A program made the translations under genes and the position numbers. A stretch of DNA of 64,000 nt, taken from NCBI GenBank assembly GCA_003971905.1, contig RSEE01000119.1, positions 116,591 to 180,590 of the forward strand. The letters are read 5' to 3'. Below, piece after piece: positions 47,520-59,500 of this stretch (position 1 is the first letter of the stretch; every line of letters begins with the position of its first letter). This DNA is from Moniliella sp. 'wahieum' (taxonomy: Eukaryota; Basidiomycota; Moniliellomycetes; Moniliellales; Moniliellaceae). The notes beneath the pieces are model-generated. The model was not told the DNA's origin and searched no databases. It saw only the letters and a program-made list of their open reading frames with translations.

Positions 47520-48977
47520 AAATCCAGCAGAGCGCAGTGTGTGCGCGACAGACGGGCAACGACCGGAAATCGCAAATTACATCGCCAGCCCCTCTCCCCG
47601 GCGGAACTCGGCCCACGCCACTCGGCGGAATTGCACGCTCCGGTGCCCCTTTTACAACCACCTCTCCGCATCATGCCGATGTTGCTTTGATATAGTATAG
47701 TACAGATGTGCATGCTCTCACCCCAAGCGGTCTCACCTGGTTGTAGCTTGCAACGTCCCGTTCCTGTCAAAGAACCTCCAGAGACCATCACATCCAGGTG
47801 GGGAAAGAGGGAGTTATTCCTGTTAACTCAGTGCAACTTTTGAACCACCCCAGAAATGATCAAGAAAGTCGCACACCACCACCAAACACTGCAACGAAGA
47901 GGAGAAAGAGAGCTGACGCTGTTCTAAACCCCTCGTTATTATATCAGAGCCCCACGGACTGGAGCAGTAGGGGGTACATGAGGCGAATGAGAGTGTGAGA
48001 GCCAGGGGGGATGGTGCGCTGGATGAGAAACGTTGTGGGCGCGCTAGGACCTAATACCTGGGACGAGAGCTGCTACCTACCACCTACCACCTACCCGGGG
48101 AGGGCGGAGGCGGAGATGGGAAGAGCCCGCAATAGAAAGACCGCCGATGTTGGGTACGGTCATGCGACCAACACAGACAGACCAAGGAGACAAGCAGGGT
48201 GGCAACGCAGATGTGATCATGACGTCATGGTGCCATTCCGCCGGCGGCCTGCATTCCGCTGCTGGGGAGAGAGATGAGATCTGAGAGATCGAATATCGAT
48301 GGGGTCAGACCGAGGAGGCGGGGATCTGAGAGATGGGAGGGGCTGTGGGTCAAAGGCCGAAGAAGAGCGGTGGGCTGCCTGGTGTGCTGCTTTGCGCAGC
48401 TGGCTGCGATCTCCACTGGGATCCACCAGTGGCCCACGTTTCAGCTCTCGGATCTCAGATGCGCAGACTCTTGCTTTCTTCCGCCGCCGCGACCGCTTGT
48501 ACGTCACGCGTCGCTGCGTCACCTCCCCACGCCCATCCCCCACCCCTCTGGAGCAACAGGACGATCGATGAGGCAAGGATCGATGAGAATGACGCATGGT
48601 GGTCGCGCGTCAACTGTCGCTTTGAAGCTGGGACCAGCGGGGACTCTGGAAGCTTGACGCTTGAAGCTCATGAAGCTAGTATGGTTCAACGACGCCAGGC
48701 ACAACATCGTGCCTTTTGGATCGGGCCCTAGCCAGCCTAGCTAGGCCTAAGGCCTAACCTAACCCCCCCTGTGGCTTGGAGCAAAACGTCACATGCACAT
48801 GTCACATCCTAACCACCCGCCCTACTTAGACAGCATTGGATATTGATTGGTCCGTCGCTTAGCCCATCGACCACACGCACAACCCTCCAGCACTCCGTTC
48901 CACCCGGACGCGTTCCTCCTTGCATACCAAACCTCCCGCCGCCCCCCCCTTCTTCCTTGCCAGCCGCCGCCACCGCC
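47520..48977. other. Divergent spacer between the HECT gene and CRY-DASH
   Basis: No gene is supported. It contains GATC palindromes (48270-48335), AAGCTT-related units (48650-48678) and the double AGGCCT palindrome at 48743, and a CT/CCGCC-rich leader just before the CRY-DASH start. Confidence 0.5.
48743..48755 (+). repeat. AGGCCTAAGGCCT element, copy 3
   Basis: Embedded in CTAGCTAGGCCTAAGGCCTA; it ends 223 nt before the CRY-DASH start codon. Confidence 0.85.
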
Positions 48978-51900
48978 ATGGACCCTAGCTGGACGGATGG
49001 GCAGGACGTGCTGTGTGTGGCCAACAACACAGGGCCTACCGATCGCAGCTTCCGCTCTGGCTCTGGCTCTGGATCCGGTGGAAGCAGTGGCAACCAGTCT
49101 GACAAATCGTCCACTGGCTCGAGCCTGCACCACTCGGTGTCTGAAGGCTCTGAGCCTCAGCCTGAGCCCAACAACTCCGAGGCCGATACTGCGCCCGGCT
49201 CGGTCCCCACTGTCTTTCACGTGGCTGCCTCTACGGCAGCCAAAGGTACCCCTCCTCCGTTTGTCGAACGTCCGAATGGCGCTGGGTCGAATTCGCATAG
49301 TCCCAAGGACAAGGACGAACCGTCGGAGGCTTCCTCGCCACGGTATTCCAGGAATCAAACCGTCACGGACTCCGCTGCATCGTTCCTACCGAGCAGGGAG
49401 GGAAGAGACCGTGGTAGTGGCGCTTATGGTTCGACTGACCGTACGACAGCCAGTGCCATGGATGGTACTGCAGCAGTACCGTTACTACAACCAGGAACCG
49501 CATCCGTCATTGACCGTGAGGGGCGTCCATCCTGATTGTTCTGCTCCGTAACGACTTGCGCATTACCGACAATCCCCTTTTCACCTCTGCCCATCGTGAC
49601 CGTGCGCCGCCACCGCCGACTTGGATGGGCCAGAATCTGCATTTCAAAGCGCACGGTAACAGTATGCGTTTGGGTCAAGCTCTCCTTGGGCCTGGCTTAC
49701 CCAACCACACCCTTCAAGGGATTGATGGTGGGGGTGTCTTTGCCGACGAGTGGAATCTGGCTTCCCAGTCACAGTACATTCTTCCCCTTTTTGTATTTGA
49801 CGAACGGACCATTGAGCTTTCGGGCTTGCCCAACTACGAGCGCAAAGGCCCCGAGGCCCGCACGCCGACGTATGGCTTCTGGAAAACGGGTGGTTTTCGT
49901 GTTCGGTTCATCGTGGAGTGTGTGGCGGACTTGCGGCAGAACCTGCTCAAGCGTGGTTCGGACCTACTGATCCGCTTTGGCAAAACGGAGGACGTGCTAG
50001 GCGAGTTGGTCGCTTCGCTGCAAGCTCAGGGTGACTCTGTCGAGGGAGTATGGATGCAGAAGGAGGCCGCATCCGAAGACATTGAGATTGAGAACGCTGT
50101 GGCTAAAACTCTGCACAGTCGGCAGGTACAGCTCAGCTTTGCCTATGGGAAAACCCTGATCCACCCTGCCGACTTGCCGTTTGACATCAAAGAGACCCCA
50201 GATGTCTTCACTCCCTTCCGGAAGCGGGTCGAATCGCTAGGAAAGCGTATGGTCCGCTCCACTGCTCATCCTCCTGCTCGTTTCAAGCCTTTCCCGCTCC
50301 ACATTCACGACACGCGCAACTACTCACTTGATATCGACCCTCATTCGGACATTAATGGTGTCCTCAATAGTGGGCACGCTACGGCCAAAGTCTCTCGCCC
50401 GCCTACATATGCAGCAGCCACAGGCCAAGTCAACGAGGAAACCGAGACTATCTCCTGGGATGACCTGATGAAGTTCCTTCTTCATGCCATCATTCAGCCC
50501 CAGTGTGCAGAAGCCCTGAACGACTATGCGATGCTCACCTCGCGCCACACTGCATCGGCCTTCCCCTTCCGGGGCGGAGAGACGTCGGCCCTAGAGCGAC
50601 TAGAGTGGTACTTTATTCGGGGCCGAATGGCTTCGGGCCCTGCGGCCAAGGAACGTCTTCCGCCTGTGGCCCGTTACAAGCAAACTAGAAACAATCTTCT
50701 GGGATCGGGATACAGCACCAAAATGTCGCCGTTCCTTGCCTACGGTTGTATCTCGGCTCGGCAGATCTGGGAGGTTTTGGACCAGCTCGAGGAACGACTC
50801 GGGGAGGACCAGAACACGTATTGGGTCAGATTCGAGCTGATGTGGCGCGATTACTTTTTCCTTGCAGCCGCCAAGTTCGGCGATCTTCTCTACTCCCTGG
50901 GTGGCTTCGAAATGATCACCGACCCGCCCCAGGCGGAAAAGAAACAGTCTTGGTGGAAGATGTGGGACCCTTTGGCTGACGAGCCTAATAACCACGTCAC
51001 TCGTCTGCTCGAGGCCCGCACAGGCATTCCATTTATCGATGCCAACGTGACCGAGCTGCGCGAGAGCGGGTTTATGTCCAATCGTGGACGGCAAAATGTG
51101 GCTTCGTTCTTGTCCAAAGATTTGGCCTGCGACTGGCGGGTCGGGGCCGAGTTCTTTGCTAGCCATTTGATTGATTATGATGCGACGTCCAACTACGGCA
51201 ATTGGTACGGACCCCCATTGCTTGTTGTATAGATCAGCCACTGACCTTCCTTTTGTTTCTTCATACAAGGCAATATGTCGCTGGCGTTGGTAATGATCCC
51301 CGCGCTTCTCGCCAATTCAACACCATCAAGCAAGCCCTCGACTTTGACTGGCCTGGAGATTACGTGAAGACATGGCTTCCCATTTTGCGCAACTTACCAG
51401 TCGAGTATATTCAAACACCGTGGCTCTTGTCGGATGAGGAACGGTGGCAGTATGGGTTGAAGAGCTCGGATGCCAAATCTTCCATCACTACCTACCCTTC
51501 TCGGCCTATGATTGAGCTCGACTCGTGGCGCAAACATTACGACCGCCGTGGAGGTTCAGGGTCCAAGATGCGTGGCAACCCGCAGGAGAAGGTTAAGGAC
51601 GTGACGGAACGGTTCCGTCGGTTGAAGCTGTTCCATTCCCATGCTCACAGTCACAGCCACAGCCACGACCCACCACCACCATCATCACCACATGGATGCA
51701 GGGAGGACCACTCCCGATGTCTCTGGCTTACCCTCGAGATGGAAACCGACAGCGGGGCTCTGGGAGCGCAACCAAGCTGCGTCGGAACTGGATGGCCGAG
51801 GACAAGGAAACGAGAGCACCTCGAGTGGAGGTGGAAGTGGCGGTTCGAAAAACGAGGGGGGCAGCTCGACCTTTGGAACGGACAGTTCATCCAGTCTGTC

Positions 51901-52936
51901 CCTGGGGTCGATGCCCTTGCGCATGCCGGCTGCGCCCAGGTTCAATCGCCACCACCCGGACCGTCGGGTTATCATCAGCGATCCCTCGTTGACATCGCTT
52001 TCGAACGGCTCTTCAGGCAACACATCATCCTCTCCTTCCTATGCCACTCCGCTTGGCACGCCCCCTAACGGGGTTCCTCTCTCTGTTGGCGTGTCTACTT
52101 GGGACGTACTGCATCGGTCCCGTCTGCCGCCTGCTCCCGAACCGTCTGCCCGCTCTGCTCCTTACTTGCCCCAGCACAGCGTGGACCCATACAATGGTAT
52201 GCGCAACGACGATGCAGGGCAGTACTCTGATCGGAATGTGCCCCTCAACCCCTCTCGGAGTTTCAATGGCGGCATGCCCCCCCGTCTTTCTTCAACGCTC
52301 GACCCCAAAACCCCCTCCCGTTGGGGATATTATGGTACTGGTGATGGCTCCAGTGGTAGTGACAGTCCCGCCATCCCAAGCTTCCGGGGCGTTCCCAGGG
52401 CTCAGGAAGGGGAAGTAGCCGGAATGCGTTCGCCACGATGGACCGGAATCAGTATGCCATTCCAAGTGGACCTGTGCAATCGCCTGCACCGCACAGTCTG
52501 CGTAAACCCGCTGGAGACAGGGGTGGAGGCGCTCCAGGGATACGGACGTTGAGTGAAACGCATCCCACCATGTCCTATACGCCACGACCCACGATCAGCA
52601 CAGCTCATGTATCCTCCTCTGGCCCAGAAAATTGTGCGATGACGGCGAGTGCATCGGCAATAGGACCCGGCGCTACGTCGCAAGCCTCAATTGGCAGAAA
52701 CCAAGTGACGTCCACCTCGTCCGTTTCGGTTTCGGCTTCCTCTTCTTCGCCCATGCCACGTCGGCCCTATTCCTTGCCGCAACACCCTGGCCCCGTTTCC
52801 CTCCCTCCCGCCCAACCCGTACCGCGCCCACAACCACAACTACATGCCCACTTCCCTTCCGGATCAGGAGGCGCCTTGGCTTGCTGATGCCCCCCGCTCC
52901 TACGATCCATATGATCCATGGAGGCGGCATGGATGA
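48978..52936 (+). CDS. CRY-DASH cryptochrome with long disordered extensions
   Basis: FAD blue-light protein of the photolyase/cryptochrome family; CRY-DASH members repair or sense UV-damaged nucleic acid. Start ACCGCCATGG at 48978 (MDPSWTDGQDVLCVANNTGP), with ~180 low-complexity residues first. After a shift near 49530 the photolyase fold begins: LIVLLRNDLRITDNPLF and YILPLFVFDERTIE. The FAD-binding half shows GGETSALERLEWYFIRG, YSTKMSPFLAYGCISARQIW, YWVRFELMWRDYFFLAAAKF and FMSNRGRQNVASFLSKDLAC. An intron (51205-51269) joins SNYGNW to QYVAGVGNDPRASRQFN. After YVKTWLPILRNLP comes a His-rich tract (HSHAHSHSHSH then seven His in the shifted frame) and over 400 Ser/Pro/Gly-rich residues. The terminus DAPRSYDPYDPWRRHG at 52936 reads naturally in the third frame. 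Two to three indels lie in the tail. Long tails occur in fungal CRY-DASH, but this one is unusually long. Confidence 0.9.
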
Positions 52937-53518
52937 GTGTGGGAGAAGAGGCAGGCAGCTCTCATGTCGTTGCGGATGAGAACATTTCTTTGTGCACATT
53001 ATTGTTCGTCTAATTCGGTCCACACCACCAATCAGTCATGCCGACAGGCCACCGATTCGATAGGAGGAGGGGTATAGTTCCAACGCAGGGGTGGCGCCTC
53101 AGGCCCACAGGCTCCTCTTTTTTGGATCTGAGTACTAACTGTTCTGCGGTGTATAACTCTAGTGAGAGGAGGGATAGCTGGTGTGTTTAATGAGCGGGTT
53201 TGAGATGCATTTTTACACTGTGGGACTTTGGTTTACTAGCAGACGCCCTTATAGAGGCATCGACGCGCCCTCGAGATGATGACGGTCACTGCGAATTGTC
53301 GAGTTCGTCCAATCTGTTGCCTGTATATATATTGGCAGGCCGTTGCAAAACACGTCGAAACACGCCGCGGCCAGAAAGAAAGACGTGAAACTTTCATGTG
53401 TTGGAACTGTGCATTTTAATGGGCGGCAGACGCGTTCAGTCGGGCTCGAAAGCTTTCGCCCAAACCCCATCACCAGCACCACCGCCGCCACCGCCTCTGC
53501 CGCCAGCAGCTGCCGGCC
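52937..53518. other. Spacer and ATR promoter region
   Basis: AT-richer than its neighbours. TGTATATATATTGG at 53321 is a TATA-like element about 190 nt before the ATR start. No gene is seen. Confidence 0.5.
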
Positions 53519-56500
53519 ATGTCCCAGCATCCACTCGATGCCATACCCCGTGCCGTCGAGCGGCGCAAGGAGGCCTTTCGAGCGGTGACGGATGGATCGG
53601 CGCGCATCCTTGCTCCTCCTTCTGGTCCTGGCGGCCGAGAGGCAAACCAAGACGGCGCTGGCGCTACACCCGACGACGCGTCGGAAGCTGAGACGGCCGG
53701 TAGGCATGCAATGCTTCGTCTCCTCGCCGCTGAGTACCTCCTACCTCTTCTTCCTGAACATCCTGAGAGGCCTGCGCTCCTTGCCGCCTCGCTGGCCTCC
53801 CCCCGCCCTTCCTCCGCATTTGGCCCACAAGAGACACTCGAATTTTTTGTACGCAGCGACCAGTTTTCTTCCCTCTTTGTTCACCGCTTTCAACTTGATC
53901 CAAACCACCCCGAGGATCAGAATCAATCGGCACCCGTGATGATCTGGATCATCCCTCGTCTTTTGGTCGCCCACGCCGCTCTTTTCTCGCATCCTCCGTC
54001 TGAGCCCGATCACCTTGCTCTGGCCAGTAGTCTTGCCCGCTGGACAAGACAGTTTGTCAGCCAGGCCAGCCTACTCACTCCCTCACGCTCACTGATCATA
54101 CCAATATTGCGCTCTGCTTTTGCTCTTGCCCTCCGTGCTTTTGTCTTGAGCCGTCGCCCCGCATTTTCCTTCAAGGATGCCGACGTGGACGCTGTGCTGG
54201 CCGACCGCCAAGCTGTGCCCCCTCCTCTTCCTGGTGAAGCGGTTTTGACCCTCCTCCCCGATGGCCTCACCTTCGCCCCTGCTCCAACCCCCAAGCCAGC
54301 AGAAGTACGAGTGCTATGGCTCAAGGAGGATAACATGAGTCTCAGGGTTGATCTGAGTGTGTCGGATGTCCCTTCTTCGGAGGTGGAGTCATCGACCGCA
54401 GCAGCAGCAAGCTCGTTTTGCCAGATCCATTTTGTCTTCTTTGGTCATTATCCTGGCACCCCTCTCGCGATCGGATCCCAAGACCTTTGCCACACTGCCC
54501 ATGTCTGTCGCTAGGTTTTGGCTGGACAATTGGCGGCTTGATTTAGCCACTGTTTCCGCTCCTCCCCCCGGGGGGCTGCCTGCCAGCCATGTGCCAGCCT
54601 CCATTGCTGCTGCCCGCGTGGCTGCGGCTTCCGAGCTGGTTCATTTAGTAAAGGACGGAATGACTGGCGTTGCATGTCATGCACCCAGCGCAGTCGAATT
54701 TGCTCTGGCTCAAGTTGAGGTCTATGTGCCCTTCACTGCGCTCGGAACAGCATCTTCAGATGGATTTCCTCCTAACTCTGCGTCCGAGGCAGATGTGTAC
54801 GCCTTGCTCGCTATCCTGAAAGAGACGACGAGCCTCCTGCAAGCTGTCCGAGGCACACAATCCGACCAGCTCATTTCGACAGTCCGCGCCCTGCTTTTGC
54901 CTCGGGCAGCTGACTTGGCCACCTTTGTCACCTCTCCCGTTTCTGTATCCGACTCCGCCACTGAAACAAGTGCGTCAGGCTCGGTGGAGGGTGCGACGAC
55001 CAATCGGTTGGCGGACGATATTCTCAATTGGAGTAGGGCATATGCGTGGGAAGCGCTCCTGTTCCTTGCCTCACCCGCTGGGAAGGGCACACCCAATCGC
55101 ACCATTCTTGCCGACGCTGTGGCCCGTTTATTGACGGTGCAGGCGGCCGCTCACCCATCCCAGAGTCAACCTGCGCTGACCTTCCTTGCTGCCCCAGCAG
55201 CTGATGGGGCACCGACCGTCCCCGCCCCAGCGTGGATGCTTCCATCGCAAGTGTATGATACGCGGCTCTTATTAACAGCTCCTGAACCCGCCCCACCGCC
55301 CACTAAACGCTCCTCCAACCATGAACCCACTGCAAATGGGGAGCGGGGGGGCAAACGAGCTCGGTCGACATCTTACTCTCTGGGCGGTCGCCTTGCTGCC
55401 CGACCAGGCCCAGATTCCCGTTGGACTTTGGAGGAAATCATAGCCTCACCCGCTTTACCGTTGGACCCATGGGCGGACAGCGATCAGTTTGCGCGGGCGG
55501 CGCTGCGCATGTGCGCGTATGCTCATGGTGTTTTGTCGCCCGCGGGAGCAGCGCAGAACCCAGGCAAGTGGACTTGCTCGGTGTGTGATGCCCGCATTCC
55601 GTCCTTGAGCGCTATGGCAGGCTTGACTTTTGCATCGGGTTCTTCCTGGCGCACCCATTCGTTGACGGGGGCCAGTCGGGTTCTTTCCTCCACGCCGGAC
55701 GAGCAACCGTCCCTTCAAACGGCCCCAATCGCCGCACCTGATGCCGGTAAGGCTTTGGACCGGATTGTTGGATCGCTCAAAGCTGTGATGAGCAGGCATC
55801 TCTCTGTTTTCGGTTCCCCCTCCGCTCCGGTCGCCACCGCTCCTACACAGATGGTAGCGGACGACAAAGTCGGTATGACGGGCGCTGCACGAGCACTGCA
55901 ATCCTTCCGCCGCATCCTAGCCCATTGCGAGGAATCGGCTGTGGACGACATGGATTACATTGCCCTATTTGAGATGGTCAAGACGGCCTTGATCGTCCGT
56001 TCGCGCGCGTGCAATGTGGCGGCAATGGCGTTGTTGTGTACCGTGGGGCGGCGCTTTGAGTATTTGCACACTGTGCGCAAAAAGGCTCATGCTCTGCTCG
56101 TTCTCAACTGCATCAGCGCGCTGCATACACAGCTCCTTTCCACTTCCGACTCACGCATCGTTGCTACCACGGTAGAGAGTTTGGGGCGGGTGGGGCAACT
56201 CAACTCGGACACGTTACTGGAAAATGCGCTTCTGAAATTGGTTGAATCGCTTGGTTCGGGGCCCTACACAGCCAGCTTGGCGTATACCCAGATTGCAGCT
56301 CTGGCCCGCTACAAGGGAGGGACTACTTTCCAACTCCTGCTCCCTTATATGGGGCAACTCAGTGTTTTGGTGGTACTCAAATCTGAGACGGCCCCGTCGT
56401 TGCTGGAGGATGTCCTACGGCTGACAGGGTGAGCAAGTCCAAATTCTTGCAAGCTACCAAGAACGACGTGGTTCCGGCGTTGATCAAATCCCAGCAGCTC

Positions 56501-59500
56501 AAACTGTTACAAGACATCGCCAAGGATCTGGATGTTAGCGTTATTCAGCTCTGCAAGGACACCATGCCCTTCATTCTTTATTCAACGCTGTTGGTGGACC
56601 CTCGAACGCGACAAGGAGTGATTGACCAGCTCACTGGTATGTTCCCTGGCCAAGTCACCTTCCTCCAGCTTCTTCGTCCATATTTAGCGGATGTCCTGGG
56701 ACAGCTCGTCTTGGCTCTCGGGCAGGAAGAGAAGCAAAGTGGGCACTGCCTGCCCTGGAATTTGTCTACACGACCAGCATCTCTTCTCGGAGTGCTCATC
56801 ATGGCACCAACAAAATCAGCCTTCATTCGATGCCTGGCTGGGCGGCGAGGCGATGGCTATTCATTCTTGGCTCTGTGAGGAATTGGACGGCACGCATGGA
56901 CGTCGGTCCGACTCGGATCGCCGTGTGGTCATCCAAGCCTTTGCTCGCCTCATCGACATCTTGGGTTGCCATGTCTCTTCGATCATCCCTCAAGTACGTT
57001 TTCCCTTCTTTCACTTTGCTTCTCCTTCCCTGGTGGGCCAGCTGACCTTGATTTGACTACAGCTCAACACGACCCTCACTTCGAGTCTCAATAAGCCATC
57101 TTTGCGGCTAAGCGTGTTGCGGGCCTGGAACACGCTTTTGGCAGGACTCCAAGCTTCGCATATGACTTTGTACCTGGGGCAGACGATGGCTACCTTGGCC
57201 ACAATCTGGCCCCAACTGGACGAGCAAGAGAAGTCGCAAGCTAAGGCAATGGTGCTCGGCTTGATGAAGCTCCCTGATACAGCCGACGGTGCGGACGTCA
57301 ATGGGAACGGCGACCTTCAGGGGCCAGGAGCGGCTGCTCGTGCTGTACTGGCGCGCGTGCATGTGTCGGGACCGATTCTGGACTCCATCCCGGCCTGGGC
57401 AGATCTTCGCCGGACCCATGCGCTCGAGGGAGGCAAGCGTGCCGAAATCGAGGCATTCTTGGACGACCTGGCTTCTGACAATGCAGCGCTCATCCTGCAG
57501 GCGCTTACTGCGTTACGCCAATTCCTATGGGACAACAAGTTGTTTCTGCACGCCCTCACATCAGGCAACCAGTTCGATCCCTTGGTGGGGCGTTTGCTGG
57601 CCACGCTATTGGCCATTCCTGCCCGGTTGGACTTTGCTTCGACGGTAGAGCAGAATGAGTTGGCGTTTGAGTGCTTAGGCCTGTTTGGTGCGGTGGACCC
57701 AGATCGTGTTGACTTGGCAGGTGGACCAAGTGAACGTATCTCGACGGCCATGGTGATCAACTTTGATGACGAAGACGAGGCAGCAGACTTTGCTCTATTG
57801 CTGGTGCGGGATCTGTTGGTCCGTGCGTTCCGTACGACGGACAGTTCTTCCCACCAAGTCAAGCTCGCATACGCTATTCAGCAGCTACTCAAGATTTGTG
57901 GCTTCACGCCTGCCTTGCTGGATGCTGTTCCGCAAACCCAACAGAGCCAGAATACGGCCGTGATGGGCAAATCGGGCAGAGTATTGGCGCGGTGGAACAG
58001 TCTCCCCAGCCATTTGCTCGACACAATTGGCCCTCTGCTGGGCTCGCACTACAATGTGTATTTCAAGGAGGGACAACCTCGGCCTCTGCCGTTGTGCCAG
58101 TCGAGCAGTACTTATGCGGAATGGCTACAGAATTGGACCAGTCTCTTGATCAAGGCAACCCGACACACACCTGCAGCCGCCATCTTTACCGTGTTTCGGC
58201 CTGTGGTGTTGGAGCACGACTTATCCATCGCGCAGTATATCCTCCCCCACCTCGTCCTCGCCGTCCTGGTCCACGGAGTGCAGGACAGCAGAGACCAGAT
58301 CCACTCGGAGCTCCTTGCTGTCCTGCACTCCCTGACCGAGCCCCCTCTGTGTCGGTGGGACAAGATCAGGTTGGGCAACAGCCCACGATCCTTAAGATGG
58401 CTCAGACCGTGTTCGGTATCTTGGATCACTTGGGCGTCTGGCTGCGACGTAAACGTATGGCAAAAGTGGCCATGGCCAACGCCCGATCTCGTTCACATCG
58501 GTCTGGGGGGCGTGTTCCCAGCGTTCGAGAACAGGATAAGGATAGCCATGCTATCATTACGATCGAGTCGGTCCTAGACAACATCCGCCCTTCAGTCCTC
58601 GCCCATGCTTCGTTTGAGACCCAATCATGGGCCCGGTCGCTGATGCATTTCGAGCAGACGGTCCGCATGGTCACTCGTGTTATGGGCGAAAAGTCCTCAA
58701 CCTCGGAAGCGAACCGACAAGATGGGTGGGATCAACGCAGGGCTGCCTCAGACGAGTTGCAGGGTGTATACGAGAAGATGCATTGCATCTACGCCGCTTT
58801 GGATGAGCCCGACGGTATGGAAGGCATCACTACATTGGTTGTTGACCCTTCACTGGAACATCAGATCCGCGAACACGAATCCACAGGCCGCTGGACTGCT
58901 GCCCAGTCGTGCTGGGAGCTCAAACTGCAAAACGACCCAACAGATCCGGATCTGCACAAGGGTTTGCTCAATTGTCTCCGCAACTTGGGACATTATGGTA
59001 CGTCTCCTTGCCCCCTCAATCCTTTTTTGACATCGTTGGGATCGAATGCTGAACAGCGATCTTCTTGCAGACACAATGCAAAACCACATCCGTGGTGCGC
59101 TCAGTCAGCACCCTGAGTGGCAGACACTTCTGGCCTCGTATGAGGTGGAAGGAGCTTGCATTCTCTCCAATTGGGAGGAAGTGGCGCGCCTCGTAGATTT
59201 ACCATCGGCCACGAGCGACAAGCATGCCTTGGCCCGCCTGCTACTCTCGCAATTCGCATGGACGACTCGGCTACTGTCCAAATCGCATTGAAAGAAGCTC
59301 GAAAGCAGTTTGGCGAACCTATGGTCGGATCTGGCGAGCCCAAGTACGAAAGAGTATACGAGTCAGTTCTCAACCTCCAAGCCATCCAAGACCTTGAACA
59401 AATCTACACCCAAGCCGCCCTCCGCCTGGACGAGACGAAGATGATGCTGGCCTCTAGAGTTAATTCGACCTTGCCATCATTCCGGGTCCGTGAGGTGCTA

